The notes beneath the pieces are model-generated. The model ran no database searches. It had not been told where the DNA came from and worked only from the letters and a program-made list of their open reading frames with translations. Shown one piece after another: positions 1-5,426 of a stretch of DNA of 5,433 nt. The position numbers were made by a program, and so were the translations under genes. Location: positions 1 through 5,433 of the forward strand of contig JAEORI010000009.1 of assembly GCA_016840965.1 (NCBI GenBank), written 5' to 3'. The first letter of the stretch is position 1; each line of letters starts with the position of its first letter. This stretch comes from Candidatus Thorarchaeota archaeon. GTDB lineage: Archaea; Asgardarchaeota; Thorarchaeia; Thorarchaeales; Thorarchaeaceae.

Positions 1-87
1 GCAAGTCCAGAACTCTCAAGAAAGATACATGATGAAAGTTCTAAGTTCCAAGAAATCTTCTTGCAGACTCTCGAAACTTCAAAGTAA
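1..87 (+). CDS. C-terminal end of a gene entering from the left edge (partial, unidentified)
   Basis: Reading from base 1 in frame 1 gives 28 uninterrupted codons ending in TAA at 85-87. The peptide (starting ASPELSRKIHDESS, ending LQTLETSK) looks like an amphipathic, charged helix, as expected for a protein C-terminus. Its stop lies 24 bases before the stop of the leftward gene at 112, so the two genes would converge, a normal arrangement. The call is weak: frame 2 is also open here, up to a TAA at 104-106, and a 28-codon open stretch can arise by chance. No family can be assigned from so short a piece. Confidence 0.4.
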   Translation, partial: ASPELSRKIHDESSKFQEIFLQTLETSK

Positions 88-111
88 TTGCGAGGCTCTT
101 TCTTAATTATG
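88..111 (+). terminator. Pyrimidine-rich run between convergent gene ends, possible terminator
   Basis: The gap between the partial rightward frame and the leftward gene reads on the plus strand as CTCTTTCTTAATTAT at its right end. Archaeal polymerase often stops at short U-rich runs without needing a hairpin, so this could end the rightward transcript. There is no stem of note. The call rests only on base composition. Confidence 0.2.
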
Positions 112-963
112 TCAGAATGGCCATGGCATGACTCTCGGAGGAATGTGTGGCGGGATAAAACCTGGGAACCAGATGTTCATCAAGGGTAGAAGGGGCATTA
201 GAACCACTGCTACAATGAGTAACACTGCAAAAGCCATTGTATGAATTGAGGTCACATATGTGTAGTATGGCCTTATGTAGGAATAGAATGCGAAAGCGGG
301 AATGGATAAGGCAACCATTGCCATAATCTCAACCGAATCGAAGAAGAATGGCATTGACATTGGCCAGAGGAAATAGAATAACCAAGTAATCTTCTCGCTT
401 GATGTTTCATGGTGGGCAATCTTGTGAATTCCATCTACTCCCTGAGACAGGAAGAATACTGGAATCAAAAGCCACCATTGGAGGCCAACGAAGAACATTG
501 GACCTGCATAGAACAGAAGGTCTCCAAAACTCTCGACTCGCTCCCAGAGGGGGTTTCTACTAATGAACTCGGTCATCTCGGTCATGTAGTATCCGAGCAT
601 CTGAAATATCACAAGAACGGGCAATAGGATAAATGAGAGTCCAATCATGATTACAGCGGCTTTCGGAAGCTCAGATATCTTTCCTTCATGATAATTATCA
701 AGTGGATAGATACCATGAAGTGTAAATGCCACAGCCAATACCACCATTCCACTAGGAAGAAAATATAGTGGTTGGAAGATGTATTGGAAAACTCCAAAAC
801 CTTGGTATACATTTCCAGCAATTGGGCTGAATGAAACATCCAAAATCGGGAGGAAATACCAGACTCCGAACACAACAAGTAGTTCGGGTATCAGCATTTT
901 CATTCGATAGTCTTGTACGAACTTCATTACAGGTCCTGGTTCTTTGGTTTGTTCCTCCATCAT
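112..963 (-). CDS. Multi-pass membrane protein of unknown function (283 aa)
   Basis: This is an integral membrane protein I cannot place in a named family. A short charged N-terminus (residues 1-22) is followed by about six or seven hydrophobic spans near 23-41, 68-86, 102-125, 150-173, 193-228 (probably two) and 240-262. The tail is rich in Pro and aromatics (PPHIPPRVMPWPF). Several His lie in or near loops (H83, H92, H180, H184, H185), but they form no metal motif I recognise. The start is one of two adjacent ATG codons (961-963 or 958-960). A GGAG at 971-974 leaves 7 bases before the first, which supports it. The gene follows the small two-span gene upstream by only 15 bases, and that gap contains the ribosome site, so the two are very likely co-transcribed and may form one complex. 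No catalytic residues are evident. A transporter, channel or membrane scaffold is possible, but none is shown. Confidence 0.85.
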   Translation of the reverse strand: MMEEQTKEPGPVMKFVQDYRMKMLIPELLVVFGVWYFLPILDVSFSPIAGNVYQGFGVFQYIFQPLYFLPSGMVVLAVAFTLHGIYPLDNYHEGKISELPKAAVIMIGLSFILLPVLVIFQMLGYYMTEMTEFISRNPLWERVESFGDLLFYAGPMFFVGLQWWLLIPVFFLSQGVDGIHKIAHHETSSEKITWLFYFLWPMSMPFFFDSVEIMAMVALSIPAFAFYSYIRPYYTYVTSIHTMAFAVLLIVAVVLMPLLPLMNIWFPGFIPPHIPPRVMPWPF

Positions 964-978
964 CGTACCACTCCAAGG

Positions 979-1272
979 TTAATCAAAGGTTGGCTTTCTT
1001 GTAGCCACATCCTCATCTTCCTCACGGAGTTTGTGCTGGAAGGGCCGACCTTGACTATAGATTGCTGGATCCATGCCTTTGGTTTTATTCATTATAGTAT
1101 AGAAGCCACCAATTTGAATAGCTAATGAAAATATGGAAATCAAAAACACATCCGGGAAGTACTCATGAGTGAAAATCTGAAAAATCCAAACAGTCGGGTA
1201 GATGATTACCTGAATTAGAATTCCTAGTAACAGAATCACAATCCATTTGTTTTTCCAATTGCCTGAAGCCAT
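979..1272 (-). CDS. Small two-span membrane protein (97 aa), unknown function
   Basis: This short protein has a basic N-terminus (MASGNWKNKW), hydrophobic spans at about 10-32 and 42-61, and a hydrophilic, mixed-charge tail from 62 to 97 with an acidic EEDED run at 84-88. The two spans would place both ends on the same side. By the positive-inside rule (K7, K9, K63, K65) that side is probably the cytoplasm. It starts with ATG at 1270-1272. The bases before it (GGTAGTGA) only loosely match an anti-16S sequence. It is the first gene of a leftward pair with the 283-residue membrane protein and sits behind a TATA-like element at 1322-1332. Size, topology and close linkage suggest an accessory subunit of its neighbour, which is inference. 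I recognise no family. Confidence 0.8.
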   Translation of the reverse strand: MASGNWKNKWIVILLLGILIQVIIYPTVWIFQIFTHEYFPDVFLISIFSLAIQIGGFYTIMNKTKGMDPAIYSQGRPFQHKLREEDEDVATRKPTFD

Positions 1273-1321
1273 TCACTACCAACTTCCTAGTGTGTCCTAT
1301 CCACTCCAGCCTAAAAATCTG

Positions 1322-1332
1322 ATAATTAAAGG
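1322..1332 (-). promoter_or_regulatory. TATA-box candidate for the leftward membrane-protein pair
   Basis: On the minus strand the sequence is CCTTTAATTAT. Transcription starting about 25 bases downstream would begin near 1300 and leave a leader of about 28 bases before the ATG at 1272. That is a normal archaeal spacing. The same CCTTTAAT string occurs on the opposite strand before the rightward gene. No transcription data are available, so this is a pattern match. Confidence 0.45.
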
Positions 1333-1403
1333 TGCCTATGTATCGTTAGAGAATATCAAACAATCATTCTATACTATCGTATCAATTCTTGCTTGAACAA
1401 TTC

Positions 1404-1413
1404 CCCTTTAATC
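1404..1413 (+). promoter_or_regulatory. TATA-box candidate for the BPL_N-like gene
   Basis: CCCTTTAATC on the plus strand resembles the TATA element of the divergent gene. A start about 25 bases downstream falls near 1434, giving a leader of about 25 bases. An alternative TATA (GTTTAAAC, 1425-1432) lies inside the palindrome and would give a nearly leaderless transcript. The lack of a clear ribosome site before the ATG at 1459 makes the second option possible too. Confidence 0.4.
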
Positions 1414-1420
1414 CAAACAT

Positions 1421-1436
1421 ACGTGTTTAAACACGT
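1421..1436. promoter_or_regulatory. Perfect 16-bp palindrome, probable operator
   Basis: ACGTGTTTAAACACGT equals its own reverse complement over all 16 bases. It sits 22 bases before the start codon of the BPL_N-like gene. It either overlaps a TATA element (TTTAAA at its centre) or covers the predicted transcript start if the TATA at 1404-1413 is used. Either position fits a dimeric helix-turn-helix repressor that blocks polymerase or TBP/TFB. The regulator is not encoded in this window, and no second copy of the palindrome was seen. Confidence 0.5.
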
Positions 1437-1458
1437 TAGCTGAATGGATTGTGACTAG

Positions 1459-2241
1459 ATGATCTCTTTCAAGATAAGTAAGAGAGCACTCATTGCTAGT
1501 GTGGTTATTGTAGTAGTTCTTGTATCCTCCATTTTCGTCTATACAATATCTCAACCCAAGCCCTTGGCAGGAGTGAGAGTTGCAGTCTATGATGATCGTG
1601 GAACAACAGGCACAAGTCAAGTTGCTCTTGAGAAGATGTTCCAATGGATGGGGGCTACTGTCACAATAATCACTAGTGAAGATGTCGAATCCGGATCTCT
1701 GAACTCGTATGATATTTTCGTAGCCCCTGGAGGTTGCTGGTGTGATGATCGTTGCGAAATTTTAATTTATTTCGAAATTGTTCGACAGTTTATTCTTGAG
1801 GGAGGATCTTATTTCGGAATTGATGGGGGCGCGTCATATGCCACAGGATATAGACTAGGTCTCTTTGAAGGAACGCTCAATGTAGACTGCAACGGGACTG
1901 GTGACTGGCTACTTGAAATGAATGTGAACAGAGCTTCAACTGGTCCTGATTTATCAGACGAGCCAGTGTCATACACAATCTTCTACGAAAACTCAGGCTA
2001 TTTTGATGCTGATAACATGACAGGAATAATTCCAATCTGTACATATACTGATACTGGATTACCAGGTATGATTGTCTTTGAGTATGGCAATGGCACTGTG
2101 TTTCTATCGAGTCCACACCCTGAGTATGAAGAAGGGAGCATGCGAGATGGGACGGATTTCTGGGATAGGGACCCAGATCCTGATTCAGAGTGGAATCTCA
2201 TGTTGAAAATATCCAAGTGGCTCTTGGAAGAGTCTTCTTGA
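1459..2241 (+). CDS. Membrane-anchored BPL_N / class I glutamine-amidotransferase-like protein, Cys nucleophile replaced by Asp
   Basis: A short basic N-terminus (KISKR) and one span at about 10-31 act as an uncleaved anchor. The rest is predicted to lie outside the cell, and three N-X-T sequons (N145, N186, N211) fit that. The outer part has the order of the BPL_N branch of the GATase1/DJ-1 fold: a first strand with VRVAVYDDRGTT (39-50), VAPGG (88-92), the elbow region GGSYFGIDGGASYATG (115-130), and SPHPE near the end (218-222) carrying the usual His and Glu. In active relatives the elbow reads like G-I-C-[AG]-G; here Asp122 stands where Cys is expected. The insertion after PGG holds C93, C95 and C99 in a CxCx3C pattern, and C144 and C194 are the only other Cys. 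The family name is a motif-based judgement. The role is unknown: a binding or non-classical enzyme domain seems likelier than amide transfer. ATG at 1459 is preferred because an in-frame TAG ends at 1458. Confidence 0.85.
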   Translation: MISFKISKRALIASVVIVVVLVSSIFVYTISQPKPLAGVRVAVYDDRGTTGTSQVALEKMFQWMGATVTIITSEDVESGSLNSYDIFVAPGGCWCDDRCEILIYFEIVRQFILEGGSYFGIDGGASYATGYRLGLFEGTLNVDCNGTGDWLLEMNVNRASTGPDLSDEPVSYTIFYENSGYFDADNMTGIIPICTYTDTGLPGMIVFEYGNGTVFLSSPHPEYEEGSMRDGTDFWDRDPDPDSEWNLMLKISKWLLEESS

Positions 2242-2377
2242 TATGATTACGTTCTTGCTTTAGTTTATGTAGGAATCGTCTAAACAGCGTTAACTTCTGC
2301 GTTTATCCCTCTAATTCTTGTTGATTAGATTCTCATGGATACGTAAACCTAGAGTGAGAGGAAACACATTTGAATCT
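2242..2377. other. Convergent intergenic spacer, no gene seen
   Basis: Between the stop of the rightward BPL_N-like gene and the terminator-like repeat I see no open frame of useful length and no RNA gene. The first 30 bases on the plus strand are T-rich (TTCTTGCTTTAGTTTATG), which could itself end transcription of the upstream gene. No promoter is needed here, because the flanking genes both point inward. Confidence 0.5.
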
Positions 2378-2400
2378 GAATGGAATTTCCATTCTTTGTT
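2378..2400 (+). terminator. Inverted repeat plus T-rich run, likely terminator between convergent genes
   Basis: GAATGGAA at 2378-2385 and TTCCATTC at 2387-2394 are perfect reverse complements around a single T. As RNA this folds to a 7-bp stem with a 3-base loop. On the plus strand it is followed by TTTGTTTTA, which runs into the stop of the leftward gene. The position, directly after the spacer of two facing genes, fits a terminator for the rightward transcript. The stem is symmetric, so it could also mark the 3' end of the leftward operon, but no T-run follows it on that strand. Confidence 0.45.
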
Positions 2401-3366
2401 TTATACTGGGGCATAGTTTTCCTGTAACTCTCTGGCAAGAAGTGCTGCAAGTTTCCTGAAATCGTCTCTTGATATGTTAGGGACACTACTTGTGCGTTCG
2501 GGAATATCAAAACGGGCTACAATCACAATGACATCTTTATCCATTGAATATTCGAGGAGGGCGGGGTATCGAGTCCCGATTCGGAGAGAATCTTCACGTT
2601 TTGCTACTTTGCCGCCTTTGTACGATGTACCAACCAAGTAAGGGTATGCAAAGCCACTATGTGAAACCTGCACTTGTATCTGCACTGTTTCAGGAAGACT
2701 CTGAACGTATGCTTTGACTTCAGCGTCTAAGATTGTCTGAACACCAGCGCGAACTCCAAGCTCAACACTCATTCCGGCTCTAATTCCCGGAACTCCTGCA
2801 AGCTCACTAGCAAACCGATAAACATCACCTGTTACTGGGCGCTTGAAAAACTCCTGTGCATCTATCGTTGGGATTCTGAATCCAAAGACAAATCCAGCGA
2901 CAGCAACTATGCTGTATTCGAGAACTATTAAGAGAAGTGGATCTACTATAGGATTGATGAGAATGAGGTCCATCTGTTGAAAAGATACTATGAATATTCC
3001 AAGGGTAATAATAAAGACGAATGAACAGAAGCAACTACCATAATCACCTGGATGTGAATGTAACTCACCATAAGCATCCTCATACTCTTCCACCATTTTC
3101 TCATAATCGGTGAAACTCACCCAAGTTTTTTTCTTCTCCCATTTTCCAGGGATGTAATCGATGGCTTTCTTGGATCCTCCGCCCATTCCCAGGGACACAA
3201 AGAAAAGGAGAACGGGCAATCCAATGAATACTATCAGTTCGTTGAACTCTACCAAGTTCAAATAGTGCAAAACTATACCTACTACAGAGAGGAGAACTGC
3301 GAGAACTGCAAAGGCGCGATTTACAGGTTTCTGCCGACTATAATTAATGATTGTTTCTTCGTTCAA
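2401..3366 (-). CDS. Third tandem paralogue: four-span membrane protein with C-terminal soluble domain (321 aa)
   Basis: I recognise no named family. Counted from the TTG at 3366, spans lie at about 18-37, 44-62, 112-130 and 144-164. A charged linker (about 65-110) sits between the pairs, and a soluble domain of about 155 residues follows. The linker shares an ungapped pattern with both upstream proteins: W76, V83-S84, Y99 and S104. The C-terminal domain begins with V-P-G near 192-194 and has alternating hydrophobic strands, for example VQIQVQVSHSG and VIVIVARFDIP. The frame stays open to a GTG at 3438 (345 aa), overlapping the previous gene by 26 bases. I prefer TTG for two reasons. The peptide after it (NEETIINYSRQ) aligns with the N-terminus of the first paralogue (ADSIVTYKSLN), and a GAGGG lies 10 bases before it, whereas the GTG has no ribosome site. 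It is the last gene of the leftward set and ends at the convergent terminator. Confidence 0.8.
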   Translation of the reverse strand: MNEETIINYSRQKPVNRAFAVLAVLLSVVGIVLHYLNLVEFNELIVFIGLPVLLFFVSLGMGGGSKKAIDYIPGKWEKKKTWVSFTDYEKMVEEYEDAYGELHSHPGDYGSCFCSFVFIITLGIFIVSFQQMDLILINPIVDPLLLIVLEYSIVAVAGFVFGFRIPTIDAQEFFKRPVTGDVYRFASELAGVPGIRAGMSVELGVRAGVQTILDAEVKAYVQSLPETVQIQVQVSHSGFAYPYLVGTSYKGGKVAKREDSLRIGTRYPALLEYSMDKDVIVIVARFDIPERTSSVPNISRDDFRKLAALLARELQENYAPV

Positions 3367-3376
3367 TCTAAACCGT

Positions 3377-3381
3377 CCCTC
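3377..3381 (-). promoter_or_regulatory. Ribosome site supporting a TTG start for the third paralogue
   Basis: On the minus strand GAGGG lies 10 bases before TTG at 3366-3364. The longer GTG start at 3438 is preceded by TTGAAGCAAGCTGATA, which has no match to the 16S 3' end. The spacing is slightly long, so this supports the start without proving it. Confidence 0.4.
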
Positions 3382-3412
3382 ATCATTGTCAGAACATGGG
3401 GAGTGATAAGCT

Positions 3413-4360
3413 CTACGATGATTGAGGATTGTCTTCACTATCAGCTTGCTTCAAGAAGAGGGTGACATCTTCAAGCACTTCATCCAAGAGCTCGTCTGCG
3501 CCCTTAGTCTCAGTGTAAGCTAAGAGTGTCCTAAGCACAAGTTCTGCAATCTGCGTGGGATTAAGTTCACCTGAAGTTTCGCCAATTACTTTTGGTGTAT
3601 CTGAATCGTCTAGAGTGAGGAGAGAAACTAATTTTGAAACATGGTCTGATTCATCCAATATACCATGAATTTTGGCAACGCTCTCAATACCTTCAATTCT
3701 AGCTACAGGAGTGGCGTCACGAATCGTGTAATAACCAAAAGCCTCACCTAGCATTACACTTACTCCAGTCCATGATGTACCAGGAGTCATTTCCATCATC
3801 TTGATAGATGGCTGTAGTGACTTTTCAGACACAACAGAGAATTGAGAAATTGTATCGTTTGGAATAAACTTGAAGATTATAGATGAACAGACAAGTCCGA
3901 TTATCAACACTAAAAAACCAAAGATGACGGGAGTCGCTGCGATAAGTAAAAAGGTTGTTCTCATAAGTAGAAAGGGGAATGTCACAGCAGTCGCAGATAT
4001 TATGCAGGCTATGAGAATAAGACCGTAATCAATAGTGGATAGGAAGTTGCGATACTCACTGCGATACTGCTTCATCATTTTTTCATACTCGGACAGAGAA
4101 ACCTCTCTTTCTCTGAAATCCCAGTCTGGCTCAGTAAAGCTAATCCGAGTCTTCATTCTCCAGGTAACAGCTGTGATAGCTGGAATATTACTCACCAGCG
4201 CAAAGACTGCCCAAGCAATCCAAGTGAAGGGAGTTTCATATAGAGAGAGAAGATGGAATTGGGCAATCTCGAAACCAATGTAACCCCAAATAAAGACAAT
4301 CAGGAATATTGCAATCTGGTAGTACAAGAAAGACCCAGTTCTAAAAGGACCTTCTGACAA
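3413..4360 (-). CDS. Second tandem paralogue: four-span membrane protein with C-terminal soluble domain (315 aa)
   Basis: It has the same plan as its neighbours: spans at about 11-32, 45-67, 112-132 and 136-163, a charged linker at 68-110, and a soluble C-terminal half. The linker pattern is W80, V87-S88, Y103 and S108, with a YEKMMKQY stretch close to YEKMVEEY of the third gene. The C-domain opens with T-P-G (192-194). It then has YTIRDATPVARIEGIE (211-226), which lines up with YESPRVVSRISGIEKE of the first gene (214-229). Its end is shorter and strongly acidic (ADELLDEVLEDV...DSEDNPQSS). There is no ATG near the N-terminus. The start is TTG at 4358-4360, 2 bases after the stop of the first gene, with a strong GAGGGG 5 bases before it. 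Translation is probably coupled to the upstream gene. Function is unknown. A homo- or hetero-oligomer with its paralogues is inference from linkage. Confidence 0.85.
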   Translation of the reverse strand: MSEGPFRTGSFLYYQIAIFLIVFIWGYIGFEIAQFHLLSLYETPFTWIAWAVFALVSNIPAITAVTWRMKTRISFTEPDWDFREREVSLSEYEKMMKQYRSEYRNFLSTIDYGLILIACIISATAVTFPFLLMRTTFLLIAATPVIFGFLVLIIGLVCSSIIFKFIPNDTISQFSVVSEKSLQPSIKMMEMTPGTSWTGVSVMLGEAFGYYTIRDATPVARIEGIESVAKIHGILDESDHVSKLVSLLTLDDSDTPKVIGETSGELNPTQIAELVLRTLLAYTETKGADELLDEVLEDVTLFLKQADSEDNPQSS

Positions 4361-4362
4361 GT

Positions 4363-5376
4363 CTACCCCTCGGGAGGAACTACATTCATCTCTTTAAGAA
4401 TGTTAGAGATCGTGTCCTTTTCTCCACGAGTTTGCAGCCATTCAAGGATGATTATGGCAACTGCATTTTCGAACACTGCAGCAATATCTTTGACTCCAGG
4501 AATTTTCACTTTGGACTGAACTGGAAACCTCACATAGTAGCCCTTCTCATCAGTACCAACAAACTTACGGAAAGTCCGGTCTCTCGACATCCACCACCAG
4601 ACCACTTGTGGTTTATCAGCGGATTCATGTAATCTGCAAAGTACACGCGTTACAGCATTGAGATCCTCGGACCATGATTCGATATATGCCTCCTTCTCTA
4701 TCCCAGAAATCCTAGAAACAACACGAGGACTCTCATATATCTCAAAGCCATCAATTTCCCCCTTGTCGAACACTATACGAACATGAGTCATGCCAGGCAC
4801 CTTTTCCTGGACTTTAGCTAGAGTTATTGCTTCCCGAACTAATGGTATATCGAAATCTTCAGAGGCCGTGGTTGATGTTGCGAGCAAAGCACCAATGGAT
4901 GCAACAGCATATGATAGTGAAAGCGCTATGGCGAACATCCATATTTCAAGTCCTGCTAAGTTCGGGGTTTCAAAGAAGAGGTAAACAGGTAATCCTGCCA
5001 TGAAGAGGAGGAGTGCAATTGGAATGAAGAATGTCCAATAACTGCTGTTAGACACCAGGCGCCAATAACCCCGTTTGTTGCGTTTGACAAGTGCTTTTGC
5101 ATCATCAATTGTCATCTGAACAGGTTTCACTGACCAAATGGGATCAGTGTATTCAATGGTAGTTTTTTTTCCATACCATCCGATGTAGAAACCTAAAGCA
5201 GTGACTACCACTGGTAATCCAATGAAAAATAAGAAAACGGTCAACCAATCCCATGTTGCTGACGGAAGGAATATGTCTGCAACATAGTAACCTACCACGA
5301 GGAAAAGCAGTACACCGAGGATAATCATTGCGTAGATTTGATTTAATGATTTGTAGGTAACAATGCTATCTGCCAT
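4363..5376 (-). CDS. First tandem paralogue: four-span membrane protein with C-terminal soluble domain (337 aa)
   Basis: Numbered from the ATG at 5376, spans lie at about 14-35, 45-68, 115-135 and 143-167. The linker carries IEYTDPIW (74-81), M88-T89, Y104 and S109, matching the other two proteins without gaps. The C-terminal domain of about 165 residues has V-P-G at 193-195, IYESPRVVSRISGIEKEAY (213-231), a Trp-rich VVWWWM (258-263) and a second I-P-G-V (292-295), then a long helix and a hydrophilic tail. No nucleotide-binding, metal-binding or protease motif is visible. The frame extends two codons upstream to a GTG at 5382, but that GTG is itself the end of the GGAG ribosome site (5385-5382), which lies 5 bases before the ATG. 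The ATG is therefore the better start. It is the lead gene of the three-gene leftward set, behind a TATA-like element at 5418-5426. The name and function are unknown to me. Confidence 0.85.
   Translation of the reverse strand: MADSIVTYKSLNQIYAMIILGVLLFLVVGYYVADIFLPSATWDWLTVFLFFIGLPVVVTALGFYIGWYGKKTTIEYTDPIWSVKPVQMTIDDAKALVKRNKRGYWRLVSNSSYWTFFIPIALLLFMAGLPVYLFFETPNLAGLEIWMFAIALSLSYAVASIGALLATSTTASEDFDIPLVREAITLAKVQEKVPGMTHVRIVFDKGEIDGFEIYESPRVVSRISGIEKEAYIESWSEDLNAVTRVLCRLHESADKPQVVWWWMSRDRTFRKFVGTDEKGYYVRFPVQSKVKIPGVKDIAAVFENAVAIIILEWLQTRGEKDTISNILKEMNVVPPEG
4366..4377 (-). promoter_or_regulatory. Strong ribosome site for the TTG-started gene, possibly hidden in a small hairpin
   Basis: On the minus strand CCTCCCGAGGGG ends 5 bases before the TTG start. 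GAGGGG (4371-4366) is the ribosome site and also encodes the last two residues of the first paralogue. CCTCCC directly before it can pair with it, giving about four base pairs around a CCGA loop. Ribosomes finishing the first gene would open it, which fits translational coupling. The site decides the start choice for the second gene. Confidence 0.55.
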
Positions 5377-5381
5377 CTTCA

Positions 5382-5385
5382 CTCC
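5382..5385 (-). promoter_or_regulatory. Ribosome site fixing the ATG start of the first paralogue
   Basis: GGAG on the minus strand, followed by TGAAG and then ATG at 5376-5374, is a good match with a 5-base spacer. Because the GTG at 5382 overlaps this site, starting there would leave no ribosome site. Confidence 0.55.
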
Positions 5386-5417
5386 GCCTGAGTCTATAAG
5401 CTCTTCATGTCACTTGC

Positions 5418-5426
5418 TCTTTAAGG
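5418..5426 (-). promoter_or_regulatory. TATA-box candidate for the three-paralogue operon
   Basis: The minus strand reads CCTTAAAGA here, preceded by TAGGAAT. A start about 25 bases downstream falls near 5397, leaving a leader of about 20 bases that holds the GGAG site. No other clear promoter is visible inside the three-gene set, which supports a single transcript. This is a pattern match only, close to the window edge. Confidence 0.4.

Noticed and set aside
49..63. CAAGAA-ATC-TTCTTG inverted repeat
   Set aside because: It has only a 6-bp A/T-rich stem, inside the probable coding end of the left-edge gene, with no T-run after it. It is too weak to call a terminator or operator.
409..627. 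Plus-strand open frame of 72 codons inside the 283-residue membrane gene
   Set aside because: It is wholly opposite a well-supported gene with clear spans and a ribosome site. Its protein has no features of its own.
913..1125. Plus-strand open frame of 70 codons across the junction of the two leftward membrane genes
   Set aside because: It overlaps both genes and their shared ribosome site on the opposite strand. It looks like a shadow frame.
1408..1644. Minus-strand frame of 78 codons over the divergent promoter and the BPL_N-like start
   Set aside because: It would run across the palindrome and the N-terminal anchor of the rightward gene. Its composition is erratic (many Cys/His/Asn) and it has no ribosome site.
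4035..4283. Plus-strand frame of 82 codons inside the second paralogue
   Set aside because: It is antisense to a conserved linker region shared by three paralogues, so it is a shadow frame.
2401..5376. Idea that the three-gene set is a defence or secretion system
   Set aside because: No nuclease, ATPase, NTP-binding, protease or pore-forming motif is visible in any of the three proteins. Membrane spans and linkage alone do not support it.
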